Under the pieces are notes generated by a model, which was not told the DNA's origin, searched no databases, and saw only the letters and a program-made list of their open reading frames with translations. This document shows, in pieces, positions 1 to 11,820 of a stretch of DNA of 64,000 nucleotides (positions are counted from its first letter, which is position 1; the number at the start of each line of letters is the position of its first letter). The stretch spans positions 19,793,651 to 19,857,650 of the forward strand of contig OW121743.1 in NCBI GenBank assembly GCA_933228675.1, in the 5' to 3' direction. Position numbers and translations under genes: made by a program. The stretch comes from Stomorhina lunata. Taxonomy: Eukaryota; Arthropoda; Insecta; Diptera; Rhiniidae.

Positions 1-317
1 CCTTTATTATTTTTAAAGATAATGTTTTATTTGTTATACCGATTTACATGTGCTACGATGCTAGACTATTTGCAACGGATTGTAAACTAGGCTATAGTAT
101 CTAAAAGCTATTTATTAAATAATACTAATAATTGTTTTATTTTTAATTTAGCAAATTTTTTAATATTTATATGAATAAATATATTTTGTATATTAAAAAT
201 AAAAAACTTCTCCAAACTTCCTAAAATCTCCGCTGAAGTCTGTTCTTCGCAACGGAACAACCCGAAAATCTTATGACTACCACTTCCAAATAGAGTGAAC
301 AATGAAAAATATAATCA

Positions 318-860
318 GCATAATTAAAAATATTCCTGGTGAGTTCAATTCCCCGTGAGCTCATTTATCACGGTAAATTAATTTCCCTATTATAAACAAA
401 TGGGGAGAATAGTTTTATATGAAAAGGAATTTCAATTGATAATTAAAATTTTTTCCGATTTACGAAGCTTGTTTTTAATAAATGGAAAGGAAAAAGTGCA
501 AAATTTCCATGTAAGATTTTATTTACAAATAACAGGAAAAAGTGTAAAAATTCAAAGGGAATTGTTATTTATACAGGCATGTCACAAATTCCGTTCGGAA
601 TTAAAATCATTTCGTAGTTGAATTCCGATCGAAATGGTTTAAGGTTCTATATATTCTGAAAATTGCTGTTAAACATTACGAAACACGGTGTTTAATTGAA
701 ATCTGTAACTCTATCTTTGTTTGAACAAAAAACACTGAATTATTGAGGAAATTGTTCAAATATTGAATAAACAAAGAAAAATATACAAATTCGATTGCAC
801 TTTGAAAATAGGAAGTGGTTTATTCCGAAAGATTTTTTAGGAATTCATTCCATATCCGAA
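318..860 (+). repeat. Interspersed repeat E, copy 1 (unnamed family)
   Basis: The first about 160 bases (318-474) match, as reverse complements, 25266-25403 inside su(s) intron 4 and 29160-29305 between the genes. All three carry a GAGCTC/GTGCAC-like box, a CACGGTAAAT-like box and a GAATTTCAATT box in the same order. The part up to about 860 has further weak similarity to the interior of the 28057-29513 element. No coding sequence of its own is seen; the short open frame at 400-621 lies inside the repeat. Confidence 0.5.
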
Positions 861-901
861 CAGAATTGAGCTCTGTGGCATGGCTGAAAATTGGGCCGAA
901 T

Positions 902-1419
902 ATATCGAGCTCTTAGATTAAAATGATCGCAAACGACAGCTAAAATATTCGTCGTAAGCGACAAAAAATCTTTATTTAATAAAATAGGGCAAAGATTTGG
1001 TGAATAACATTTTTGTTCTTTATTAGTTTGCTACTTTCGAGAAACTAGTTCAATTTGTTACAAATTGTTTAGAAGTTATGGTTGAAAGTATTGATTGTTA
1101 TTTAGTTTTAACTCAATAACCTTTAAACTACTGGGCGGATTGTGGCGCAATGTGCAGAAATCGGCAAATGGGTAGTTGGAGTTTTAGACCAACTTTCAAA
1201 AACATATCTATTTTTAACACAATGTCCTCTATAGTGGGCCAATGCTGAGGACCTCTTGTATGTAAAACCGTATAACTTTCGCAAACACAAGCATTTCGAA
1301 AAAAATTTTACATGTTCGAAAACTAATTAAGAAAGAAACAAAATATGTTTATCTCTAATGGTTTAAGAGATATTTAACGGAATGTCGTTTACGATAATTT
1401 TAATCTAAGAGCTCGATAT
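902..1419. mobile_element. Non-autonomous TIR element (MITE-like), 518 bp
   Basis: Bases 902-938 and 1383-1419 form a 37-bp terminal inverted repeat with two mismatches (ATATCGAGCTCTTAGATTAA at the outer edge). There is no transposase frame inside. No clear target-site duplication could be read at the edges, so the superfamily is unassigned. Confidence 0.65.
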
Positions 1420-2220
1420 CTATATTAAAGAGTTCAACTAGACTCGATTTCAACTAGACTCCCTCTTATTGTAGGCTATAAATAGAATGATTAATTTATA
1501 ATGGATTCAATACTTAAAACTTAATACATAAATAAATAAACTCGTTATAAACAACAAAAACATTTTATTAAATAATTGTGTGAAAAATTAAAGCTGTTTT
1601 GTCCGTTAATATAAATATGTATGTATGTATATAGTGTCAAAAATATACCGGCTAAAACCACATAACTACATTTTTGGATTTTGGAATAAGTGTCAATTCT
1701 GACAACATCCTACGATATATGTTAATGACGTATTAAGACATTGGATATTGATTGCATCTGCTTATAGCACTTATGTATGTATGTTCAAACAGAAATAGCC
1801 CACACAGCTTTTTACGCTATTGATAGATAACCCAGCGGGAAAAAGACACCAAGTGACTTAAAGAAAGCAAAAAATTTCTTATTAAAGTAAGCAAAAAATT
1901 GCTAATTTAACACTTTAAAAATGTATATGCCGTGTCATTAGAGGTATTAGATTATCTTCTTGTTTCTTTCTATTGAAGAAGTAAATTAAAAAAAATATAT
2001 ATTTTTCTTATGAGGAGAAATGTGACACTTTTCTATTATTTCAAAATTTGTCATGGTGCAAGTCATTGTTAAAGTGTGTGTCACTGTTAAAGTGCCTGTC
2101 ATTGTCAATTCAAGTTATAACCAAAGTGCAAGTCATTGTCATCATTCGAGACCAACAGCCAAATGTAAATTTATAAATCGAAAAATTTTTGTTTTTTTTT
2201 TTAAATTCATTTTCATAATT
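1420..2220. other. AT-rich non-coding stretch
   Basis: No gene recognised. It contains a short ATGT microsatellite near 1617-1632 and repeated short phrases such as 'agtcattgt' around 2060-2140. Nothing else can be supported. Confidence 0.5.
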
Positions 2221-2224
2221 CGAT

Positions 2225-2890
2225 AAATTACACTGGTCAGAAGCCAAAATAACATTCAAGTACATTCAAGTAGTTTACTATATCTTAGAAACGACTTATC
2301 TAATTTTATTGAAAAATACATACATCAATGAATAAAGATGTATGTATTTTTGTGTAATCAAATGTTTTGGAGTTATTTATGTCGCACTGTAAAATAATAT
2401 ATTTTTTTTTGGCAAAATCTAAATTTTTTTTTTATTTTTTTTTAAATTTATAAAAAAAAAAAATTCAAAATGGTAAAAATTCCAAATAATAAAATCCTTA
2501 TATAATATTATGAAAATCCATTGATTAGTAATGATTTTATTTAGAATAATAATGAAAATAACCATATTTTAGCGAAAAAATTGGGATTTTTGAAGAGGCT
2601 GTCCTATTTAGTTTACTTTATCTTGAAAACGACTCAATCCCCTAAGAATAAAATCGCTCTTAAGACTTGCTAACGCAAGATTTTTTGTGTAATCAAAGGT
2701 TTTGAAGTTATTTACATTTTTAAGATTTATTTTTGCAAAATCGAAAAAAAAAATTAAAATTTATAATAATTAAAAATTGCAAAAACTTATCATCGTTGCC
2801 CGAAAATGGTAAAACTATGAATATTCCAAAAAAATATAAGCCTTATACTATAAAAATCCATTGATTAGTAATGATTTTATAACAAAATAC
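2225..2890. repeat. Two-unit tandem repeat, also present at 59440-59700
   Basis: Two diverged units (about 2265-2540 and 2605-2880) share the order TTTACT..TATCTT, TGTAATCAAA.GTTTTG and ATCCATTGATTAGTAATGAT. A further single unit lies at about 59450-59700. In both places a family A-like sequence follows directly (3036 and 60440), so the larger element is co-linear at the two loci. Confidence 0.55.
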
Positions 2891-3035
2891 GTGAAAATAC
2901 CCACATTTTAGAAAAACAATTGTATTCATTATTTTCATAAAAATAAAGTAAAAGCCACAATTTTCAAGACACTTAAATGTGACTTGACATGAAATATTTT
3001 TTTTTGCTACAAGGAAAACGCCTGTTAAAAATAGT

Positions 3036-3690
3036 TCAAAACTTTGGGGTACCTCCCAACAAAATTTCTTCCCGGAACATAATAACTTGTTTTACGTTCC
3101 TCAAAGACACAAATTTAATTTTATCTCTTTGAAATTTGGCAAAGACATTTTTTTGCTTTTGGACCATTGCTTTTGAAATTGGTCTAAATCGGTTAATTAG
3201 TTTAGGTACCTCCCACAAATTTTACATTTCGGAATTGAGATTTTGCTCACAAATTGTAGTATATTTTGATGAAAAATAAAAGATATATTGCTTAAATAAA
3301 AATTGCTGTTAAAATTGGCCAAAATCAATACATTATTTCCGGTACCTCCCATAGGTCTTATAACCCGGAAATACAGCAATTTGTGAGCACAAAATTGCTG
3401 TATTTGATGGAATCTAAAAGAAATATTGCTTATATAAACAAAAATTACTCTACCAATTTTTGTTAAAATCTGTCCATACATGACTATAGCTCCTATGCAA
3501 GATTTAGGAGATTTTCAAAAAACGCTCCTAAATCTGTAGATAATGATCATTTTATAATTACTTGTTTCACACATAAGTTTTGTTTGAACTGTAATAAAAT
3601 TGTTGAAAATCAGTCCACATTTGACCCTAGCTCCCATATAAGACCCAATGACGGAAATGGCTTAAATACAATATTGTATATTTTCAGTTT
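3036..3690 (+). mobile_element. Family A-type repeat (diverged A' subfamily), partial
   Basis: It contains the family phrases GGTACCTCCCA, CCCGGAA and GACGGAAATGGCTTAAAT found in the better copies at 53328 and 60440. The terminal hairpin and ACTTGTT tip are not visible, so the copy is partial. The overlapping small open frames on the minus strand are incidental. Confidence 0.55.
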
Positions 3691-4186
3691 ATTTACTTAT
3701 TGTTTATAAAATCGCCATTTATGGATTTTTTTGGAGATATTGCATATTTTAAAAAAATCAAATTACACATAAAAAGTATATACTTTAAAATTGGCATAAA
3801 CAAAATTAAAAAAAAATTAAGAATTTTTCGTATGAAATACATAGCTACTATTTTGCCCACAATTGTCAGTACATTTTTTTCAAGTTCCGGTTTTATACTT
3901 GTGATTAATACATTCCATATACATACATAAATAATTCTTCAAGTTACTACGTATCAAAAATAGAAATCATTTAAAAAAAATGTATAGTAAATTGAAATTA
4001 GATAAATTTTTTCTACATATCTACATTTTACTCATTAAATTTATAATGAGTGAAATGTGGATATGTATTTAATAAATGTAGGTATGTTTAAAAGTGTATG
4101 TTCATCATACAGTGTCCTACAAATATTGTCAAACATTCAAAAAATTAAAATAAAAACAAGTAAAATAAAAAGTAAAGTTAAAATAA
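3691..4186. other. AT-rich non-coding stretch
   Basis: No gene or recognisable element. The open frame at 3700-3930 is AT-driven and shows no known domain. Confidence 0.4.
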
Positions 4187-4720
4187 AAACAAGTAAAGTA
4201 TTAGCATTTAAGTACTTTATTACTATAGTTTGATATGTTAAAACATTAAAATGGTTATCGGGACGGGTTTATATAGGATCTATGTTCAAATGTGGAACGA
4301 TTTAGGCCCAATGTAAAACAAACTTTTTTAGGAAATGTGAAAAATTCATATTAAATTTAATTGCCCTAGATCTTATCGTTTAGACGATATCGGGATTTCA
4401 ACTAAAAGAAAGCCCCTATCCTTTTTATACCCAACATCAAAAATATTGGGGGTATATTGAAATTATTATTTCTAAAAACTATATATATAATGGATCCTTA
4501 TGAAATTCTAAGACAATTGAGCGATGGCTGTCTGTCTACAAATAAGCATATCAAATTTGGAAAATTTTCATCCATTCCCTAAATATTGGTATATAATAAG
4601 GAAATAGACCCGAGATATATTGGTACTTTTTTGACACTTGATACATCGAAATTTACATTTTTGAATGCATCAAAGTCCTGTTCGTTAATTTGTGCATCTG
4701 TACAGTGGATGTACAAAAAA
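4187..4720. mobile_element. Family B repeat, rearranged fragment
   Basis: The left part (4187-4420) starts with an AAACAAGTAAAGT tip and reads like the interior of family B. The right part (from about 4422) reads in the opposite direction, beginning TTTTATACCCAACATCAA and matching the reverse complement of the 6780-6942 end of copy B1. The two halves are therefore inverted relative to each other. Confidence 0.5.
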
Positions 4721-5110
4721 GGACGCGGAAATTAATTTAAATAGGATTAATAGACGACTTAAAAGGCATTAGTAACAAAAAAAATATTTACTGGGTAGGT
4801 AGAGTGAAGAATTATAAAGAAAATTAAAATAGATCCAAATAGGAGCGCTCCAAAGTTACAAGTAGATTTGAAAATAGAAGTAAACAAAATTCTATACCGA
4901 GATTATTCGCTGTTTACGGTTAAAAATCATAAAAAAAACTTGACGATATCCAAATTTTGATTCTATATTATATTTGTAAAATTATCTAAAACTACAGATA
5001 AAAAATAGGGTCTAAAGTTCATGATAAGAACTATTTTTGAAATTGGTCGAAAATTCCGCGTTTAATAAATGCAATTTTGTTATATCTTAAACTATTTAAA
5101 TAAAATATGA

Positions 5111-7122
5111 AACGCCGTGTTATAGCAGGTTAGTCATCCGCCTAGCATACCAGAGTTCCCAAGTTCGATCCTCTGCCTACTTGAAAAAATAAATAAAAAC
5201 AAGTAAAAGTGTTATATTCGGCTGTGCCGAATCTTATATACCCACCATCAAGTTGTACGACCAAATGTGGTATTGTTGGTAATATATTTGGACTAAATTC
5301 GGTTGCAGTAGTATAGTTACTATAGTTCAACATTAAAAAGTATTTAAGTGGTTTCCCTAGTATTTACCTTGGACAAAATGCTGTTCCATAACCGAATATA
5401 GTTTTACATTAATAAGTTGTTTCGTTGTGCCATAAACATGTTGATAGCAACACGGCAGGTTCATATATTTTGTAAGGAGTTCCTAATGCATCTACCGTGT
5501 ATAAAGTCTGGACCTAACATTGATTAATAGCTATCTAATTTCGTAGACGCAATCTTAATATACTGAATGTACCTCCAAATCTTTTTGATTGTAGATATAA
5601 AAAGGGGATGTTATATATATAAGAACTATAGCCAAATGTTGACCGATTGTTACAAAATTTTACATACTGGCTGGTATTAATATAAAGTTTATTTGTGCAA
5701 AATTTAGTGACCATAGCTGACATAGTTTATAATTTAATAGCATTTAACTGGCGTTTTTGGCATTATAGTGGTTACCGGGAGCGTTTTTTATATGAAAGCT
5801 ATGGTCAAAAATGGACCGATTCCTATAAAATTTGACATACTGACTGAAAGTTGCATAAAACATCTCTGTTCTAAATGTAGTATTCATAGATTTTACAATT
5901 TTATTCAATTTGTCAGCATAAATGTGATTCCCGGGGCAGGGTTATATGGGAGCTCTAACTAAATGTGAACCGATTTTACCCATTTTTAGCACACAATTTC
6001 TATAATATATCGAAAATATTATTGCTAAATTTTGTCTCTCTAGCTCTTGTAGTTAAGGAGCTATCGCGCTTTTCTCTGACGGAAAGACGGACATAAACCG
6101 TGTTTTCTTATTGTATTTTTGTGTTTCTGTAAGTTTTTTACATGGAAGCTATGGTCAAATAGTAGCCGATTGTAACAAAATTTTGCACACTGGCTGGCAT
6201 TCATATAAGACTTCCTTTTGTAAAATTTTGTTGCTGTAGCGCTTTTCGTTAAGGCGCTATCGAGCTTTTATCTGACGGACAGACGGACATAAGCCCCCTT
6301 TTCTTTTTGTATTTTTGTGTTTCCGTAAGCTTTTTATATGGGAGCTATGATCAAATGGTGACCGATTGTGACAAAATGTTGCACACTGGTTGGCATTAAC
6401 ACAAGACCTCCTCGTGCTAAATTTAATGGTTATATCTGTTATAGTTTTAGATTTATTGGCATTTAAGTGTATTTTAGGTGAAATTTTGGCTGTTTCCGTA
6501 AGTTTTTTGTATGGGAGCTATGACTAAATGTCAACCGATTTTGATGAAATTTTACATGCTGCCTAGGGCTTAAAAAACTTCTATATACCAAATTTTATCA
6601 TCATAGCTATTATAGTTTGTCATTTATTAGCAAATAAGCGATTAGCGTAGGCGAGGTTATACGGGAGCTATGGTCAAATGTTAACCGATTTTGCCCAATT
6701 TCAATACCAATTTTCTCAGTGATGAAGAATCTTTTTACTAAGTTTCATTGAGCTAGCTCCTTTCGTTTGGGCGTTAACGTGATTTCAACAGACAGACAGT
6801 TAGACGGATATCGGTCAATCGTCTTAGAATTTCATAAGGATTCATAATATATATCGTTTTTGATTTTTGGGCCAATATTAAGAAAATTACAAACGGAATG
6901 ACAATCTCAATATACTCCCCATTCTTTTTGATGGTGGGTATAAAAAGCGGTTTACGTCATAACTCAGCTAGCCACTGCTTATTGAGTATAAGGCTATGTA
7001 AAACTTCTCTAACTAATGGATTTGCCGCTTGGAGACAGAGTTAAAACGTAGGTCCCTTTCAATGAGTCTAAAAATAGAATCGTTTTCAGAGAGAAGTACC
7101 ACTTGTTTCAATTGGAATGTCG
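5111..7122 (+). mobile_element. tRNA-derived SINE, copy 1, split by a family B insertion
   Basis: The head (5111 to about 5190) contains the tRNA-like body with a B box (AGTTCGATCCT near 5162). The tail resumes at about 6947 with GCGG.TTACGTCATAACTCAG and continues with the phrases CTATGTAAAACTTCTC, AAAACGTAGGTCCCTTTCAA and GAAGTACCACTTGTT. The uninterrupted copy at 11584 shows that both parts are one element. The break falls in an A-rich stretch. Nothing like the folding or ends of a working tRNA remains. Confidence 0.7.
5199..6942 (-). mobile_element. Family B non-coding repeat, full-length copy B1 (DINE-1/Helentron-like architecture)
   Basis: Read on the minus strand it starts TATACCCACCATCAAAAAG and ends with the complementary box GGTGGGTATATAAG, a 7-bp-stem hairpin (ATTCGGC, loop ACA, GCCGAAT), then ATAACACTTTTACTTGTT. 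It has no long frame and about five degenerate internal modules of the type 'gggagctatgg(t)caaa..accgatt'. The host SINE resumes on both sides, which fixes the boundaries. Subterminal inverted repeats plus a 3' hairpin and no target duplication are what is described for DINE-1/HINE elements; the assignment is inference. Confidence 0.6.
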
Positions 7123-8012
7123 TATGTACATATCGAGGCATTTTTTTATTAAAATTTATTATTCATGATCGTCTGCATCATCTCACAAAATATCAGGGCA
7201 GTGGAATTTACCGTTATGATTTTACAGCAAAAACAATAAAGATTTAAGTACAATTCACTGTGCAAAGATATTTTAAAAAATGCTTCTCTTGTAAATTTTA
7301 TTTTTTGGCGCTTGAATCTTTTTGGCGGTTATTGCTCGATATGTATTTATATAAAATAGAAACAGAAGAACCTCGTGTAATTTTTTTTAAATTTCTCCAA
7401 AAATTACAAAATTTTCTTTAAAAAATTTAGTGGATCGTTATGCGATATTATTTTTAGGCCCTTATAAAAAAAACTATTTGATAAAAAATAAAGTAGAGTT
7501 CGATAAGAACTTGGTGATTTATACCCAAAAAGGATGTTACCGATTTAAAAAAAAGAGTCTTTGAATGTTTATAATAATGATCAAGGAAAGGGAGTAAATC
7601 ATCGGTCTGGATGAAATGTAAATTCAAAACTGATTAAGGTTTATTTTTTAGAAAGCCAAACGTATTCTTTAGAAAATTTCATAATATCAGTAAGGAACAT
7701 AAAAGGTATTCCGATCGGAATGATTTTAATTCCGTAATTGTAGAACATTTTGAATGTCACTAGACTCGCCGAGAGCTACACAATTTGTATTTATATTTTT
7801 GGCCAATTCGACGCTCAGTTGTACGGACTCCGTACTACGGAGTGATATAGAAATCAGTGAGATTGAGTGAAATTTCTCCTGCCCGAGCAATATCAAAAAC
7901 TTTTCTATCCATTGTTCTTGAAAACACATATTTTCTCGGTTTTCAGTTGCATGCGGATCTAAGAGCCGCATTTACCCATCGTTGTTATATGTATATCGAG
8001 TAAATGTTTGGT
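7123..8012. other. Non-coding stretch
   Basis: No gene recognised. The frame at 7726-7971 (-) has no domain I know. A short phrase near 7708 (TTCCGATCGGAATGATTTTAA) echoes repeat E at about 590-640. Confidence 0.35.
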
Positions 8013-8452
8013 CTTGGCTGTTAAGTAATGATTAGTAATCGTAATGGTTACTAATTTGATTACTTTTTTTTGAAAGATAAAAAACAAATAGTTCATAAAA
8101 TTACGATAATATTCAGATTTGCACGATTGGTAATTGATAACGATTACTAATAATGGAAAAGTAATCTGGATTATTTTACGATTAGAGAAAATAATCAAAA
8201 AGAATCAAAAAATATTTCGATTACTTTTGATTCTTTTTCAATATGACGAAAATAATTAAAAGTAATCTTTAAAAGTAGTCGGATTATGTTTAGATTACTT
8301 ATAATTATTTTATGTAATCGTAAAGTAATCCAAATTACTTTTCGATTTGTAATCAATTAGTAATCTAAAATTGTTTAAAAGAAATTATATAATCATTACG
8401 ATTCTTTTGAAAATGTAATGTAATTGATCGTAATCAAAATTTAACAGCTCTG
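8013..8452. mobile_element. hAT-like MITE with GTAATC/GATTAC-rich interior
   Basis: The right end reads CAGAGCTGTTAA inwards and the left end CTTGGCTGTTAA. Flanking bases tgtttggt (8005-8012) and gtttggat (8453-8460) look like a decayed 8-bp target duplication. CAG-type ends and 8-bp duplications are typical of hAT elements. The interior repeats GTAATC or its complement many times (for example near 8035, 8275, 8320, 8355). No transposase is present. Confidence 0.55.
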
Positions 8453-10250
8453 GTTTGGATACATATTTATGTGAGTGAGTGTACAATATTTGTGAGACAC
8501 TGTAAGTGTATTTTAACCCTCGAGAGGTTAAGAGAATATTTGCAAATTTCGGTAGTTATCATATGTTCTAAATTATTGTTTTGGAATCATAAACTAACTC
8601 ATTTAAAAATATGTATGTCTTAAAATCTACTAAAAAGAAAACATGTTTAAGAAATGTATATTTACCCTAGGTAGACCTAAATTTTACCTAACAATCCCCT
8701 AATCTGGCACCACAAGCCTTTCTCTCTTATGTCTGTATGTATACAAATAAAAACAATAACAACAAATCTAAACAAACAACATTGCACTAATACAGCAGCA
8801 GCGAAGCTAGTTCATCAGAGGCAGAGGCGCCGACTGAGCTTAACAGAACTTATGAAAACGAAGGCATTATTTTAGCTGGCAACCAAATAAATGTCTCATT
8901 CAAGTTGAAATTGTTGAATTGTTAACACATGTTAATATTATAAAAGAAAAGTTGGATTTGTAATCATTTTTAAAGTATATATAAAAAATCAAAAGCAAAC
9001 AAAGAAAATAAAAGAAGTCTTTATATACCCTAAGTAATAATCTACTACTATATAAGAAGACCACCACTTTTTATTAGTATTATACATACATATTTTTAAC
9101 TAAAATTTTTTTAAAACTAAATTGATTGATAGATGAAGACAATTATATAATTTTTTTTTTTTGTATATTTCTTGGGGCAACAACAAGAAAAACGGCCTAT
9201 TGATGAAATAAAATCAATTATTTGCTTTTTATTTCGTTTTAAGAAAGAAAAAAGACGAATAATTCGATTTTTTTTGTCTTCCTAAAGTATGTATGTATGC
9301 CTGTATGGGTACAGCCCAAAATTGAAGAAAAAACGTACAGAGATCACATGAGTCAGAAAGAGATGGTTGTTTTGATTATTTTGCTTTTTGCCTTTGTACC
9401 TATGTACATAGTCTGAGGCAAAACGAAACGTAGAATTTAACAATTACGCGTTGAGATTGATTTTCTTTATAGAAAATTTAAAAGATTTTAATTTTTCTAT
9501 AATTTTAAAGGATTTTTTTCCATGAAATTTAAATCTTTTTAAAAAGGGGAAATCATTTGCTTTGCTTAGAGAAAAAGAAACTCATTTTACTGAAGAGCAT
9601 GATTGTGAGAGAGGAGAGCTTGAAAAGGAGAAGAAACGAAAGTGTTTTTTTATTTGTTATATTATTAACTGCATTTTAATGAAACAAAGTGTAATTACGT
9701 GTTTTTCTCAAGGTAATACAATTAGCAAACAAGTTTTTTTAAATAAATTAAAATTTTCTACACCTCTACCCCTTATTAAGCAAGAAATCGACGTCATTAA
9801 TTTTGTATGTACACATACACAACGAAAAAACCTGTATTGGCAACTCTACAAAAATGCTTTTATTTTTTTTTCTTTCACTCGCTTGAGTTTGCAGTAAATT
9901 CTCTCTGACCTCTGCTATCTTTGAAAAAAACAAACAGCAAAATACAAGCATACATACATATTCATAAAAACCACGGCTGCATAAAAACTGTTAATTGTTC
10001 TTGCTTTTGCTTTTAAATTTATTAAAACACGCATCTGTTTAGAGTTGTTGTTTATGCAAATATACAAATACTTGTTAACTCGTCTATATACAATTAATTT
10101 ATTGAATGGTCTTTTTTGTTCAAAAATAAACAAATTCCTTGTATGCCGTTTAACATAAAAGTATGATGTTATATTAAATAGTGTTTATTTCATATATCGA
10201 AAATTGCAAAATATCTAAATCTGAGAAGAATAACTAAAAAAGGCCAGCGT
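8453..10250. other. AT-rich intergenic DNA
   Basis: No gene is supported. The frames at 9562-9897 (+) and 9766-10133 (-) overlap one another and are AT-driven. No element edges were found. Confidence 0.4.
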
Positions 10251-10252
10251 AA

Positions 10253-10304
10253 GAAACAAGTAAGCAGCAGAGCAGCGGCAGAGCTTTTATACTCTGCCGC
10301 TGCT
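10253..10304 (-). repeat. Family C solo end: ACAAGTAA tip plus 13-bp perfect hairpin
   Basis: The ACAAGTAAG tip is followed by AGCAGCGGCAGAG (10271-10283), an 8-base loop, and its exact reverse complement CTCTGCCGCTGCT (10292-10304). Tip and hairpin sit in the same order as at the ends of families A and B, but the stem sequence is unrelated. The rest of such an element was not recognised. Confidence 0.5.
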
Positions 10305-11135
10305 ATAAGTAAAAATGTTCAATTGCCCCAGTAACTCATTAAAAAACGCGTTTTCTCTTTATTAAAAATTATCGATTAAACAAGTGTTAAAAGTGCTTAA
10401 ATTTTTTTCCTAAATATTCAAAACTTTTTTAAAAGTGTTTAAATTTTACCTTGTAAATTATATTTAATCAATTTTTTACTTTTTTTTTGTAATTTTTTTA
10501 CAGCTCTTATTAATTTTCCCTTTTTCAATGCAGCCTAAATATGTTCTGGTTTATGTCTTAGCTTCTATCACAACCCTTTTCAAATGTTTATGTTCTTGTG
10601 CTTTTTAACAGCTGAACTTTTTTGCAGTTTTTTCTAATTGGTAGCACTGAAATTCTACGTAAGCTAAATTTAAAGTGCAGGCTAAAAAGAGTACAACTCA
10701 TTTACAACAATATTGTAATAACTCAAAATTTTTCTAAAGAAAAATGCCAATTTTGAAACTCATTATCTCTAATTTTGTTGAAATTTTGTATACACATTTT
10801 CCTGGATCATACAATTTTTAGAGTTCTTCAAAATTTTTCATTTCGCTTTGCTATGATGTTAGGGTCTTTTGATGACCCAAATCGTATTTATGCATTACCG
10901 TATTTCTAACTGGTGGAATATATTTGAAAGTTCTTACTACTCAGTGCACCAGTTGTTAAAATATATTGAATTCAATTAGTTTTATCACCATTTTAGGCTT
11001 CGACAATTTTTTATAGCAAGTGTATACACATATCATGTTGGGGTCATTTTATGACCCTCTATCATTTTTGTAATATGAATAATAGATATATAATGTAATA
11101 TGTCTATATTATATGTTTTTTGCATTTGTTTTTGT

Positions 11136-11440
11136 AAACCGCAGGTTAGTCATCCGCCTGGCACACCGAGGTCCCAAGTTCGATTCCTGGCCAGATCCAC
11201 TTGAAAAAAAAAATTCAAAAAAGCGCCGGTTCACCTTATAACTCAGTTAGCCACTGGTTGTTGAGTATTAGGCTATGTTAAACTTCTCTAATGCATTTGC
11301 CGTTCGGAGCCGGAGTTAAAACGTAGGTCCCTTTCAATGAGTCTACAATATAATCGGATGCATGTCATTGTCTGAAAGAAGTACCACTTGTTCCAATTGT
11401 AATGTTGTCGTGGAAATTATTATTATTATTATTATTATTC
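11136..11440 (+). mobile_element. tRNA-derived SINE, copy 2
   Basis: It has a good Pol III B box (AGTTCGATTCC, 11177-11187) in a tRNA-like body. The A-box side is shortened compared with copy 3. Then come the shared SINE body (TTCACCTTATAACTCAG, AAAACGTAGGTCCCTTTCAA, AGAAGTACCACTTGTT) and a (TTA)n tail at about 11418-11440. The tRNA part resembles tRNA-Val or tRNA-Asp most; this is a visual impression. Confidence 0.75.
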
Positions 11441-11442
11441 AT

Positions 11443-11581
11443 TCTCCTAGATTATACAGTTTTTAGAGTTCTTCAAAAGTTTTCATTTCGCTTTGGTTAA
11501 GATTTTATGGCGGCCAAAGTTCATTTTTTTCAAGATTGTTTTTAGAACATACCCATTTTATATGCGTATAACTTTTATTTA
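11443..11581 (+). repeat. Left arm of a large inverted repeat
   Basis: The sequence TTTCGCTTTGGTTAAGATTT.. to TATGCGTATAACTTTTA is matched in reverse complement at 12245-12430. A direct relative of the first about 65 bases lies at 10795-10860. Confidence 0.5.
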
Positions 11582-11583
11582 TT

Positions 11584-11820
11584 GAACCGCCGTGGTATAG
11601 AAGGTTAGCCATCCGCCTAGCATACCGGAGGTCCCGAGTTCAATACCCGGCCAGGCCCACTTGAAAAAATGAGCTTTCAAAAAAGCGGCGGTTCACCTCA
11701 TAACTCAGGTAGTTATTGAGTATTGGGCTATGTAAAACTTCTGGCGTTCGGAGCCGTATGTCCCTTTCAATGAGATTAAAAATAGAATAATAGAAGTACC
11801 CCTTGTTAAAATTGGTTATT
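11584..11820 (+). mobile_element. tRNA-derived SINE, copy 3 (most complete head)
   Basis: A box TGGTATAGAAGG is at 11593-11604 and B box AGTTCAATACC at 11637-11647, spaced as in a tRNA. The 10-bp ends of the tRNA part (TGAACCGCCG at 11583-11592 and CGGCGGTTCA at 11686-11695) are exact inverted repeats. The SINE body follows to CCCCTTGTTAAAATTGG. It sits at the edge of the inverted-repeat arm ending at 11581. Confidence 0.75.

Noticed and set aside
5111..5185. Functional tRNA gene (also at 11136 and 11584)
   Set aside because: A and B boxes are present but the acceptor and anticodon stems do not form properly, and the same SINE body follows in all three copies.
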